NCBI RefSeq assembly: GCF_029167375.1
Contig: NZ_JARFTP010000010.1
Span: 62,001-126,000 of the forward strand
DNA: 64,000 bases
Source of the DNA: Tsukamurella sp. 8F
Lineage (GTDB): Bacteria; Actinomycetota; Actinomycetes; Mycobacteriales; Mycobacteriaceae
Direction: 5' to 3'
Under the pieces are notes generated by a model. The model was not told the DNA's origin. It did not search any database and was given only the letters and a program-made list of their open reading frames with translations. Shown here piece by piece: positions 52,510 to 60,357 of this stretch (its first letter is position 1; each line of letters begins with the position of its first letter). Both the position numbers and the translations under genes were made by a program.

Positions 52510-53337
52510 ATGACAGACGGTGTAGTGGTTTTCAACGGAGTGGTGATGACGGAGGACGGGGTCCCGATAGAGGACGACGGCCGTGCGCTCGAGCGTCGCG
52601 GGCCGCAGATGCCGGCGTTGCCCGAGTCGACCCCGCTCGTCGGGGGCGTGTTCGGGCGTCTGAACAAGGCGTCATCGGCGGCATTCGAACTCGGCAAGGA
52701 GGTCACCGGTTCCGCCGGCCGCCTCACGAGGCAGTTCGTCACCGAGGCCGAGCATCTGGTGGATGTCGCCCTCCCTGCGGGGACGCCCCGCATCGTCGTA
52801 CACGCCGAGGTCGTCGAGGACGAGCCGGCCACGCAGCAGACCCCCATCGAGCCGCCGCCGCCCACCGCAGAGGAGTTGCGGCGGGCGGGCGACAGACTGC
52901 TGGCACGGTCGGCCGAATCGCGCCAGGGCGTGGCGACGCATCCGGCGTTCCAATACATCCTCGAACAGCTCGCGCCCGACGAGGCCCGCATCCTGCGGCT
53001 GCTGGCGAGCGGACCGCAGCCCGCGGTCGACGTACGCACCAACCGCCCGTTCGGCGTGGGCTCTGAGGCGGTGGCGTTCGGGCTCTCGATGATTCCCGAG
53101 GTCGCGGGGTGCCGGAACCCTGAGCGGATCACCGCGTATCTCGGCAACCTGCACCGGCTGGGGTTGATCTGGTTCTCGAAGGAGCCGGTCGAATTGCACC
53201 GCTACGAGCTCGTCCAGGTCCAGCCTGCCGTCGCCGAGGCGATCAGCAAGGCCGGCCGCTACGCCAAGGTGATCCGGCGGCGCATCGAGGTCACGGCGTT
53301 CGGTGCCGAGTTCTTCGACTGCTGCTTCACCACATAG
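52510..53337 (+). CDS. Abi-alpha (DUF4393)-like protein
   Basis: A 275-residue protein. The C-terminal half (about 130-270) has ATHPAFQYILEQLAPDEARILRLLASGP, YLGNLHRLGLIWFS and a final FGAEFFDCCF, the pattern of the Abi-alpha/DUF4393 family named from abortive infection genes. The N-terminus has FGRLNKASSAAFELGKEVTGSAGRL and a Pro/Glu linker. A role in phage defence is only suggested by the family name; in this operon with DUF445 a membrane-related role is also possible. Starts at ATG 52510 directly after DUF445. Confidence 0.7.
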   Translation: MTDGVVVFNGVVMTEDGVPIEDDGRALERRGPQMPALPESTPLVGGVFGRLNKASSAAFELGKEVTGSAGRLTRQFVTEAEHLVDVALPAGTPRIVVHAEVVEDEPATQQTPIEPPPPTAEELRRAGDRLLARSAESRQGVATHPAFQYILEQLAPDEARILRLLASGPQPAVDVRTNRPFGVGSEAVAFGLSMIPEVAGCRNPERITAYLGNLHRLGLIWFSKEPVELHRYELVQVQPAVAEAISKAGRYAKVIRRRIEVTAFGAEFFDCCFTT

Positions 53338-53373
53338 CTTCCGCGCCGGGGAGTGCCTTTGTTCGCGGGACCG

Positions 53374-54288
53374 TCAGACCCGCGCGGCGCCCCGCGGGAC
53401 GGGGAAGCCGCTCGGGTACGGGGCGGCCACATCGTGTGCTTCGAACGCGCCCAGGATCCGTCGGCGCAGCTCCCGTTCGACTGCCCACTGGGAGTTGGCG
53501 CGTACGGCCACCGTCAGGCGCAGGGTCACGGTATCGGCGGTGACCGAGGAGACCCCGAGCATCTGCGGGGGTGAGAGCATCTCCGATTGCAGTTCGGCAT
53601 CGTCCGATGCGGCCTGCGCCGTCTCGTGCGCGACCCGGCACGCGAGGTCGACGTCGGTGGCATGGGCGACCGGCAACTCCACCACCGCGACGGCGTGTTC
53701 CTGGCTGAAGTTCGCGACGCGCTGGATCTCACCGTTCCGTACGTACCAGAGCGTGCCGTGCATGTCGCGCAACGTCGTGATCCGCAGGCCGACGGTCTCG
53801 ATGGTGCCCGTAGCCTCCCCGAGATCGACTATGTCGCCTACTCCGTACTGGTCCTCGAACAACATGAACAGTCCGGTGATGAAATCCCGCACCAGGTTCT
53901 GAGCGCCGAATCCGATCGCGATACCGACGACGCCGGCCGATGCGACGAGCGGTGCGACGTTGACGCCGAGAATCGCGAGCGACTGCAGTACGACCCAGAT
54001 CAACACCAGGAAGGACACCGCTGACTTCAGCACCGAGGCGATGGTCTCGGCGCGCTGGGCCCGACGGGCGCGCGCTCGCGGGTCCCGCGGCGGCTTCTTC
54101 TCGACCGGTCTGCGCCGCCACCGCAGGCGCGGTGGCCGCCCCGTCCCCGAGGCACTGCGCGCGAGGCGATCGATGAACCGGTGCAACACGAAACGCAGTA
54201 CCAACGCGAGCGCCACGTAGACCGCGATGCCGACCGGCTTGTCGATCAGCCAGTTCCGGCTGTTCTCGGACAACTCCTCTGCCAACAC
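53374..54288 (-). CDS. Mechanosensitive channel of small conductance (MscS family)
   Basis: A 304-residue channel that releases solutes during hypo-osmotic shock. Two or three TM segments (about 15-35, 85-110, 115-140) are followed by the pore-lining helix GVVGIAIGFGAQNLVRDFITGLFML and a beta domain with VGDIVDLGEATGTIETVGLRITTLRD, a clear MscS signature. The start is GTG 54288 or TTG 54285; upstream residues in the longer frame do not resemble the family. Confidence 0.9.
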   Translation of the reverse strand: MLAEELSENSRNWLIDKPVGIAVYVALALVLRFVLHRFIDRLARSASGTGRPPRLRWRRRPVEKKPPRDPRARARRAQRAETIASVLKSAVSFLVLIWVVLQSLAILGVNVAPLVASAGVVGIAIGFGAQNLVRDFITGLFMLFEDQYGVGDIVDLGEATGTIETVGLRITTLRDMHGTLWYVRNGEIQRVANFSQEHAVAVVELPVAHATDVDLACRVAHETAQAASDDAELQSEMLSPPQMLGVSSVTADTVTLRLTVAVRANSQWAVERELRRRILGAFEAHDVAAPYPSGFPVPRGAARV

Positions 54289-54329
54289 GGCCCCGAGGCT
54301 ACAGATTCGCGCCGATCTCGCCAGTGTGC

Positions 54330-55244
54330 TCAAGCGAGGGTGATATTCCCCTCCCGCGAGGGCACGGTGCCGAGCTCGGTCATCGCTTCGGCGTCCAGTA
54401 CGACGTCGCCCACTGCGAGGTTCGCCTCCAGGTGCTCCACGGCCGCCGTGCCCGGGATGAGCAGAGCGTGTGGCGCGTGCGCGAGCAGCCACGCCTGACC
54501 GATCTGCGCGGGTGTCCGGTCCAGCCGCTGTGCCACCCGTACGACTGCGGGCTCGTCGACGACCTTGGGCAGGCCGGGCCACGCGCCCCCAAGCGGATAG
54601 AAGGGCACCCACGCGATGCCCTCCTGACCGCAGAGTTGCAGCAGGGCTTCGTCGCCGCGGGAGACCAGGCTGTACGCGTTCTGCACGCACACGATGCCCG
54701 CGGGGAGCGCGCGCTGCACGGCCTCGAGGGACACCGCGCTGAGCCCGATCGCCCCGATCAGCCCTTCGTCTCGGAGCGAGACCATCTCTGCGAGCTGGTC
54801 ATCCAGATCGACGACCTGATCCCCCGCCGCTCGCAGCCCGGGGCCGACGTCGGCGCGGCGCAGGTTCACTACGGGAAGCTGCTCGCGGCCGAGCGAACGG
54901 AGGTTCGCCTCGACGGAGGCCCGCAGCTGCTCGGGACGCTGAGCCAGCCGCAGAGGTATCGGCCCACCGTCGGGATCCCGCTCGGCGCCGACCTTGGTGA
55001 CGACCACTACGTCGTCGTCTGCCGTGAGTGTGGTGCCCAGGATCCCGTTGACGAAGCCGCTGCCGTAGAAGTGCGCTGTGTCGATGTGATCGACACCGAG
55101 CTCGACAGCGCGCCGGACGACGGCGCGCGCAGCGTCGGGATCCTCTGCGAGGCGCGCGAGTTGCATGGCGCCGTAGCCGATCCGGGAGACGGTCTGGGCA
55201 CCGAGCCTCCCGACGCCGCCGGGCCGTGTGACCTGTGGATTCAT
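54330..55244 (-). CDS. Aldo/keto reductase
   Basis: A 304-residue AKR barrel. DHIDTAHFYGSG (about 52-63) supplies Asp and Tyr of the active site, and VVVVTKVGAERDP the Lys. The NADP-binding end has LLIPGTAAVEHLEANL (about 262-277). Start ATG 55244 has AGGAGG six bases upstream, in contrast to a longer frame without one. It resembles oxidoreductases of the DkgA/YdhF type. Two very similar palindromic operators lie just upstream, so it is probably tightly repressed by a regulator encoded elsewhere. Confidence 0.92.
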   Translation of the reverse strand: MNPQVTRPGGVGRLGAQTVSRIGYGAMQLARLAEDPDAARAVVRRAVELGVDHIDTAHFYGSGFVNGILGTTLTADDDVVVVTKVGAERDPDGGPIPLRLAQRPEQLRASVEANLRSLGREQLPVVNLRRADVGPGLRAAGDQVVDLDDQLAEMVSLRDEGLIGAIGLSAVSLEAVQRALPAGIVCVQNAYSLVSRGDEALLQLCGQEGIAWVPFYPLGGAWPGLPKVVDEPAVVRVAQRLDRTPAQIGQAWLLAHAPHALLIPGTAAVEHLEANLAVGDVVLDAEAMTELGTVPSREGNITLA

Positions 55245-55269
55245 GGTCGCCTCCTGATTGACAGCGGTA

Positions 55270-55321
55270 ACCGGAGGACCCTCCGGTAGCGCCAGCATAG
55301 CACTAATCGGAGTGTCCTCCG
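55270..55321. promoter_or_regulatory. Two tandem operators in the aldo/keto reductase promoter
   Basis: ACCGGAG-GACC-CTCCGGT (55270-55287) and CGGAG-TGTC-CTCCG (55308-55321; on the minus strand CGGAGGACACTCCG) share the core CGGAGGAC(C/A)CTCCG. A -10-like TATGCT (minus strand, 55299-55294) lies between them. The second copy overlaps the 3' end of the upstream decarboxylase-like gene. Confidence 0.65.
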
Positions 55322-55890
55322 TTTCTCTGTGGAAGGGTTCGGGCCCCGCCGATAACAAGGTTGCCCAGGTGCGTGAACTCGGCGGCGACCTGTTCCCCGG
55401 GGGACACCGGAACGGCGTCGGTCATGCCGCCGGTGAATACCATCGTGCCCGGCGCGAGTCCGCCGAGGGCGTCGGCGGCGAACGCGAGCGCCTGTCCGGG
55501 GTGGCCGTGGACGGCGGCGCCGGTCGCCGAGTCCACCACCACCCCGTTCACCGAGAGCACACACGCCTCGAGCGAGAGGTCCACTTCGTACGGTCGGCGC
55601 TCGACCCCGCCTATGACGACCCGCGTCGCCGCGGCGTCGCCGGATGCATCCAGTAGCTCGAGTCCGGCGTGCACGGATCGCACCGCGGCCATCGCCTCCG
55701 TAGCGGTGACACCCGGGCCCGCCGGCCGCTCGCCGACGACGAGCACGATGTGTGGCGCGATGCGGATTCCGTCCGTCGCTACGGGTGTGCCTGCCGCGAG
55801 CAGCATCTGCCTCGTGACCCGCGTGACGAGGGGCTCCGTGCCCGGCGGCCCCAGTCTGACCCCGATGTTCCGCCCGGCTGTGTCGATCAC
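55303..55890 (-). CDS. Shortened 2-oxo-4-pentenoate hydratase/4-oxalocrotonate decarboxylase-like protein
   Basis: A 195-residue protein overlapping the aldolase stop as GTGA (start GTG 55890). It aligns with the hydratase/decarboxylase superfamily (fumarylacetoacetate hydrolase fold) in its C-terminal part only: [61 protein letters not shown]. The paralogue at 57851-58672 is 273 residues, so about 75 N-terminal residues, including part of the substrate pocket, are absent. It could be a specialised decarboxylase or a decaying duplicate. Confidence 0.75.
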   Translation of the reverse strand: MIDTAGRNIGVRLGPPGTEPLVTRVTRQMLLAAGTPVATDGIRIAPHIVLVVGERPAGPGVTATEAMAAVRSVHAGLELLDASGDAAATRVVIGGVERRPYEVDLSLEACVLSVNGVVVDSATGAAVHGHPGQALAFAADALGGLAPGTMVFTGGMTDAVPVSPGEQVAAEFTHLGNLVIGGARTLPQRNGGHSD

Positions 55891-56915
55891 ACGGACACCG
55901 GCTTCCGCTCCGCGGCGAGTTCGATGGCCACGTCGATGATCATGTCCTCCTGGCCGCCGACGTACCCGGCCTGTCCGACGCGCGTGAGTATCTCGTGGGC
56001 GGGCACCCCGTACCGCTGCGCTGCGCGCTCGGCGTGGAACAGAAACGAGTTGTACACGCCGTACCGGCCCTGGATTATCGAATTCCTGTCTGCGATAGGA
56101 AGTCTTGGTATGAACGGCCGGGCGGTCTCCTCGGCCACCGCGAGCACCGCATCCGAGTCGATGCCGGTCCGCACGCCGAGGCGGTCGAGGACGACGGTGA
56201 GGATCTCCGTCGGGGTGTTGCCCGCGCCGGCACCGAGCGCGCACAGCGTCCCGTCGATCTGTCTGGCCCCCGCCCGCATGCCCGCGATCGAATTCGCAGG
56301 GCCCATCGACAGATTCTGGTGCGCGTGCACGCCGACCTGGGCGTCGTCACCCAATTCCGCGACCAGTGCGGCGACGCGATCGGCCACGCCATCGGGCAGC
56401 AGGGCACCGGCGGAGTCGACGACGTATACACAGTTGCAGCCCGCGTCGGCCATGATGCGCGCCTGTTTCGCCAGGTGCTCGGGCGTGGTGCGGTGCGAGA
56501 GCATGAGGAAGCCGACGGTGTCCATACCGAGATCCCGTGCGGCGCCGAAGTGCTGGATCGATACGTCGGCCTCGGTGCAGTGCGTCGCGACGCGGGCGAC
56601 GGACGCACCGGCGCCGTGGGCGCGCTCGAGATCGGCGACGGTGCCGAGGCCCGGTAGCAGCAGCACGGCTATCCGTGCCTGCTTCGCCACATCTGCTGCG
56701 GCGCTGATCAACTCGATCTCGTCGGTACGGCTGAAACCGTAGTTGAACGTCGAGCCGGACAGGCCGTCTCCGTGCGTGACCTCGATGACGGGCACGCCCG
56801 CTGTGTCGAGCCCCCGGACGACGTCGCGCACCTGATCGACGGTGAACTGGTGCGCGACGGCGTGACTGCCGTCGCGCAGGGTGGTGTCCGTGATGCGGAC
56901 TGCGATGTCACTCAT
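55887..56915 (-). CDS. 4-Hydroxy-2-oxovalerate aldolase
   Basis: A 342-residue aldolase that splits 4-hydroxy-2-oxovalerate into pyruvate and acetaldehyde, channelled to the acetaldehyde dehydrogenase encoded directly upstream. The DmpG/HsaF/BphI signature is [19 protein letters not shown] with metal-binding Asp, and [19 protein letters not shown] supplies two metal His. NPTEI and the C-terminal [14 protein letters not shown] stretch complete the family. Start ATG 56915, 14 bases after the dehydrogenase stop. Steroid (HsaF) or aromatic (BphI) use cannot be separated here. Confidence 0.93.
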   Translation of the reverse strand: MSDIAVRITDTTLRDGSHAVAHQFTVDQVRDVVRGLDTAGVPVIEVTHGDGLSGSTFNYGFSRTDEIELISAAADVAKQARIAVLLLPGLGTVADLERAHGAGASVARVATHCTEADVSIQHFGAARDLGMDTVGFLMLSHRTTPEHLAKQARIMADAGCNCVYVVDSAGALLPDGVADRVAALVAELGDDAQVGVHAHQNLSMGPANSIAGMRAGARQIDGTLCALGAGAGNTPTEILTVVLDRLGVRTGIDSDAVLAVAEETARPFIPRLPIADRNSIIQGRYGVYNSFLFHAERAAQRYGVPAHEILTRVGQAGYVGGQEDMIIDVAIELAAERKPVSV

Positions 56916-56929
56916 GATTGTTCGGCCCT

Positions 56930-57829
56930 TCACGATGCGATGGTGGCGGTTCGGGCGCGGGCCAGGAGCTCGGCCGAGCGTGTGGCGGCGGCGGTCATGA
57001 TGTCGAGGTTGCCGGCCCACTCCGGGAGGTGGTCGCCGTTGCCGCGCACCTCCAGGAACACGGCCACGCGCGCGTTCCCGCGCCAGGTGGACAGGGGATC
57101 GTCGAACTGCGGGTCCGCGCGCAGGGTGTAGCCCGGAACGTACCGCTGCACCTCGGTGACGATATCGTGGATCGACTCGCTGATCTCGTCGCGGTCCGCG
57201 TCGGGTGATATCGCGCAGAATACCGTGTCGCGCATGATCATCGGTGGATCCACAGGGTTGAGGACGATGATGGCCTTGCCCCGCCGTGCGCCCCCGACGG
57301 ACTCGATGCCCTCGCTCGTGGTCACGGTGAACTCGTCGATGTTCGCGCGCGTACCGGGCCCCGCCGAGCGCGACGATATCGACGCGACGATCTCGGCGTA
57401 GGGAACCTCGGTCACGCGGGAGACGGCGTGCACGATCGGGATCGTCGCCTGCCCGCCGCACGTGATCATGTTGACGTTCGGTGCCTGCACGGTGGCGCCG
57501 AGATCGACTGCGGGGCAGAGAAAGGGGCCGACAGCGGCGGGGGTGAGGTCGATGGCGGTGATCCCGGCCTCAGCGTAGCGCGGTGCGTTCGCTGTGTGAG
57601 CCTTCGCCGACGTGGCCTCGAATACGAAGTCCGGCAGGTCGTCTCGGGCGAGCAACCAGTCGACCCCGCCTGCGCTGGCTTCGACGCCCAGCTCGCGGGC
57701 GCGGGCCAGACCGGCGGACTCCGGGTCGACGCCGACCATGCACGTCACGTCGAACTCGGCGCTGCGTTGTAGCTTGATGAGCAGGTCGGTCCCGATGTTC
57801 CCGGGGCCGACGATGGCGGTGGTCACCAT
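56930..57829 (-). CDS. Acetaldehyde dehydrogenase (acylating)
   Basis: A 299-residue enzyme that oxidises acetaldehyde to acetyl-CoA as a complex with the aldolase. The N-terminal NAD-binding motif is GPGNIGTDL (about 8-16), the catalytic Cys lies in [10 protein letters not shown] near residue 126, and DRDEI and [16 protein letters not shown] are family blocks of DmpF/HsaG/BphJ. It lies between the hydratase (22 bases) and aldolase (14 bases) genes in the operon. Confidence 0.94.
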   Translation of the reverse strand: MVTTAIVGPGNIGTDLLIKLQRSAEFDVTCMVGVDPESAGLARARELGVEASAGGVDWLLARDDLPDFVFEATSAKAHTANAPRYAEAGITAIDLTPAAVGPFLCPAVDLGATVQAPNVNMITCGGQATIPIVHAVSRVTEVPYAEIVASISSRSAGPGTRANIDEFTVTTSEGIESVGGARRGKAIIVLNPVDPPMIMRDTVFCAISPDADRDEISESIHDIVTEVQRYVPGYTLRADPQFDDPLSTWRGNARVAVFLEVRGNGDHLPEWAGNLDIMTAAATRSAELLARARTATIAS

Positions 57830-57850
57830 AGCGGTCCTTCTCTCGTAGTG

Positions 57851-58672
57851 CTATCCCGCGAATGTCGCGGTGACAGATCCGATTCCGGCGAATGTGGCGG
57901 TGGCTGTCGAGCCCCGTCGCACGGGCACCGCGGCGGTGACCGAACCCGGCAGGATCACGGATCCGGCTTCCAGCGTGATGCCGAGCGGCCCGACGGTGTT
58001 CGCCAGCCACGCGAGAGCGTTCACCGGTGAGCCCAGTGCCGCGCCACCCGCGCCTGTGCCTACGATCGCGCCGTCCACATGCAGGTTGCATCCCAGTGTG
58101 CGCAGTGACAGGCCCCGCGCGGTGAGCTGTTCGAGCGAGACCGGTGTCGATCCGAGAACGACGCCACCCGACGAGGCGTTGTCGGCGATAGTGTCGGCCA
58201 GGGTGATCCTCCAGTTCTCGATCCGCGAATCGATGATCTCGAGGGAGGGGAGCACGTAGTCGATGGCCGAGATCGCGTCCGGCACCGTGACGCATGGGCC
58301 CTCGAGCGAACGCCCGAGCACGAAAGCGATCTCGGGCTCGACGCGCGGGCTGATGTACCGGTCGGCGGGCACAGGTGTGTTCTCCATATGGAACATGTCG
58401 TCCATGAGGTGCCCGTAATCCGGTTGGGTGACACCCATCTGCCGCTGCATCACCGCGGAGGTCAGGCCGACCTTGTGGCCACGTACCGTCCGGCCTGCGT
58501 CGGTCCACGCGCGAACCTGCGCGAGCTGCACGGCGTACGCCTCCTGGGGCGTCATCTCCGGGTGGCGTAGAACCAGCGGCGCTATCGGCCTACGGTCGCG
58601 GTAGGCGGCGAGGAGGTCCGCCGCCAGGCCCGCGGTGTCTATGCCGCTCGGCGTCGTGGGTGTTCGTGTCAC
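57851..58672 (-). CDS. 2-Oxopent-4-enoate hydratase
   Basis: A 273-residue hydratase of the MhpD/HsaE/XylJ type that adds water to 2-hydroxypenta-2,4-dienoate. MTPQEAYAVQ near the N-terminus, GHKVGLTSAVMQRQMGV (about 66-82), VEPEIAFVLGRSLEG (metal-binding Glu pair, about 110) and LGSPVNALAWLANTVG (about 205-220) are family blocks. Start GTG 58672, just inside the palindrome upstream of IclR; a leaderless or short-leader mRNA is likely. First gene of the lower meta-cleavage operon. Confidence 0.9.
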   Translation of the reverse strand: MTRTPTTPSGIDTAGLAADLLAAYRDRRPIAPLVLRHPEMTPQEAYAVQLAQVRAWTDAGRTVRGHKVGLTSAVMQRQMGVTQPDYGHLMDDMFHMENTPVPADRYISPRVEPEIAFVLGRSLEGPCVTVPDAISAIDYVLPSLEIIDSRIENWRITLADTIADNASSGGVVLGSTPVSLEQLTARGLSLRTLGCNLHVDGAIVGTGAGGAALGSPVNALAWLANTVGPLGITLEAGSVILPGSVTAAVPVRRGSTATATFAGIGSVTATFAG

Positions 58673-58684
58673 GCTTGAAGCGTG
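58670..58684. promoter_or_regulatory. IclR operator between hydratase and IclR genes
   Basis: CACGCTT-G-AAGCGTG, a perfect palindrome with 7-bp arms. It overlaps the hydratase start codon (GTG 58672-58670) and lies 27 bases before the IclR ATG. Binding of IclR there would affect both genes. Confidence 0.65.
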
Positions 58685-58710
58685 CGCGCGCCGCCTGTGA
58701 TACTCAACGC

Positions 58711-59505
58711 ATGCGTCCCGGTGAGCGGAACACCTTCGCGCCAGACTCGGCAACCGTGCGGGCGGAGCCGACGTCCGTCGTGCGTCGCGTCTCGGAGATC
58801 CTCGGGGCGTTCGGCCACGAGGATCGCGCGCTCGGCGTCAACGAGATCGCCCGCCGCACAGGTATTCCGAAGGCGACGGTGTCGCGCCTCGTAGCCGAAC
58901 TCGTCGACGAAGGCATGCTGGAGCGCCACGGTGCGCAGATCGTCTTGGGGCTGCGGCTGTTCGAGCTCGGCGAGCGAGCGTCCCGGCGGCGCTCGATGCG
59001 CGAGGTCGCGCTGCCCTTCCTCGCGGATCTGCGGGCGGCCACGGGACAGACCGTGCACCTGGCCGTCCTCGACGGGTCCGAGGTCGTGTACGTCGAGATC
59101 CTGCGTGGCCGAGGAGGGCCCACGCTTCCATCGGGGGTGGGGTTGCGGCTGCCCGCACACGCGACCGGGGTCGGCAAGGCTCTGTTAGCCGCGGCGCCGC
59201 CCGACGTTCTGCAGCGCATCCTCGAGCGCGGCCTCGCCCCCGTCGGGCCCCGCACCATCACCGCACCGGGCGCCCTGCTGGCGCATCTGCGCCGCATCGC
59301 AGCGAGTGGCATGTCCTACGAGCACGAGGAATCGGCGGCCGGAGTCGCATGCGTCGCCAGTGCCATCGTTCCCGACGGCGGTCCGGCGGTCGGCGCCGTC
59401 TCCGCGACGGGGTGGATCGGCAAGGTCGATATCCGCCGCGTCGGGCCGGCCGTCCGCACCACCGCCCTGACCATCGCCCGTGAGCTCGCGGCGGCCGAGC
59501 CCTGA
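58711..59505 (+). CDS. IclR-family regulator of the lower meta-cleavage operon
   Basis: A 264-residue IclR protein. The N-terminal winged helix (about 20-80) has LGVNEIARRTGIPKATVSRLVAELVDEGMLERHG; the C-terminal effector domain has LPAHATGVGKALLAA and SYEHEESAAGVACVASAIV. IclR proteins often control aromatic degradation. It is divergent from the hydratase operon and the palindrome at 58670-58684 lies in between. ATG 58711 is used; the longer frame upstream covers the operator. Confidence 0.92.
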   Translation: MRPGERNTFAPDSATVRAEPTSVVRRVSEILGAFGHEDRALGVNEIARRTGIPKATVSRLVAELVDEGMLERHGAQIVLGLRLFELGERASRRRSMREVALPFLADLRAATGQTVHLAVLDGSEVVYVEILRGRGGPTLPSGVGLRLPAHATGVGKALLAAAPPDVLQRILERGLAPVGPRTITAPGALLAHLRRIAASGMSYEHEESAAGVACVASAIVPDGGPAVGAVSATGWIGKVDIRRVGPAVRTTALTIARELAAAEP

Positions 59506-59565
59506 GCCCGGTCCGCTAGGCGGTTTGCCCGTATTGTGCGACACGGTTGCACAGGTCTACCTCAT

Positions 59566-59584
59566 TGTGGTTAGGCTCCCCTCA
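59566..59584. promoter_or_regulatory. IdeR-like iron box at the exported lipase gene
   Basis: A 19-base match to the IdeR consensus TTAGGTTAGGCTAACCTAA with about 14 identities, including the central GGTTAGGCT and CCT, ending at the first base of the start codon. It suggests iron-dependent repression. Confidence 0.5.
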
Positions 59585-60333
59585 TGAAGACCCTTCCCAA
59601 GTTGGCGTCCGCCGTCGCCTGTGTAGCTGCCGCAGGCTCGCTCGCCATCGCTCCCGTCCAGGCAGCACCCGCCACCGGTCCGGTCAAGGACGTCGTGATC
59701 GTGCCCGGCCAGACCTTCGGCTCGCTGCCCTACACACCGCTCAAGGATTCGCTCGAGCAGAGCGGTTACCGGGTGACGGTGCTGAGCACCGAGGGCACCA
59801 ACCTGCCGGCGGACGCGCGGGTCATCGCGGGGACCGTCGACGGGATCCGCAAGGCTCACCCGAAGGACGGGATCGCGCTCGTCGGGCACAGCGTCGGCGG
59901 TCTGTCGGCCCGCTACTACCTCAAGGAGCTCGGCGGCGCGAGCAAGGTGAAGACCTACGTTGCCATCGGTACGCCGCAGTACGGCAACCCGGCCGGCTGC
60001 ACGCAGTCCGGGACCGCGCACGACGTCTGCCCCACGACGCCCTTCATGAAGGCCCTGAACGGGGGCGTCAACGCGGTCGGGTCGACGCAGTACTACTCGA
60101 TCCGCTCTTCGAAGGAGTGGGTCGACGGCCGCCTGACCGGTCGCCAGTGCCGCATGGCGCCGATCTCGTCGATCACCAGCAAGGGCGACATAGACCACAT
60201 CATCGAGCCGCTCGACCCGCGCGTCGCCGCGCAGGTCAAGGCTGCACTCGCCGGCAACTGCCAGGGCCAGACCGTCACCGCTCCGGTCGGCTCCATCAAC
60301 GTGAATCAGACCCTGTACCCGGGCGGGCGATAG
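59584..60333 (+). CDS. Exported triacylglycerol lipase-like alpha/beta hydrolase
   Basis: A 249-residue secreted protein. The signal peptide is residues 1-28 (cleavage after VQA). VVIVPGQTFGSLPYTPL gives the oxyanion region, GHSVGG near residue 101 the nucleophile elbow, and Asp and His lie at GDIDHII near residue 200. Four Cys in the mature part suggest two disulfides. It is close to class 2 lipases/EstA-like enzymes of Streptomyces. Overlap with a possible IdeR box may make it iron-responsive. It ends convergent with the salicyl-AMP ligase gene. Confidence 0.85.
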   Translation: MKTLPKLASAVACVAAAGSLAIAPVQAAPATGPVKDVVIVPGQTFGSLPYTPLKDSLEQSGYRVTVLSTEGTNLPADARVIAGTVDGIRKAHPKDGIALVGHSVGGLSARYYLKELGGASKVKTYVAIGTPQYGNPAGCTQSGTAHDVCPTTPFMKALNGGVNAVGSTQYYSIRSSKEWVDGRLTGRQCRMAPISSITSKGDIDHIIEPLDPRVAAQVKAALAGNCQGQTVTAPVGSINVNQTLYPGGR

Positions 60334-60355
60334 CCGCCGACCCGGGCGCGGCGGC
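60333..60355. terminator. Possible bidirectional terminator
   Basis: GCCGCC (60333-60338) and GGCGGC (60350-60355) enclose an 11-base loop containing CCCGGG, directly between the convergent lipase stop and the ligase stop (60358). No T-tract. Confidence 0.4.
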
Positions 60356-60357
60356 CG

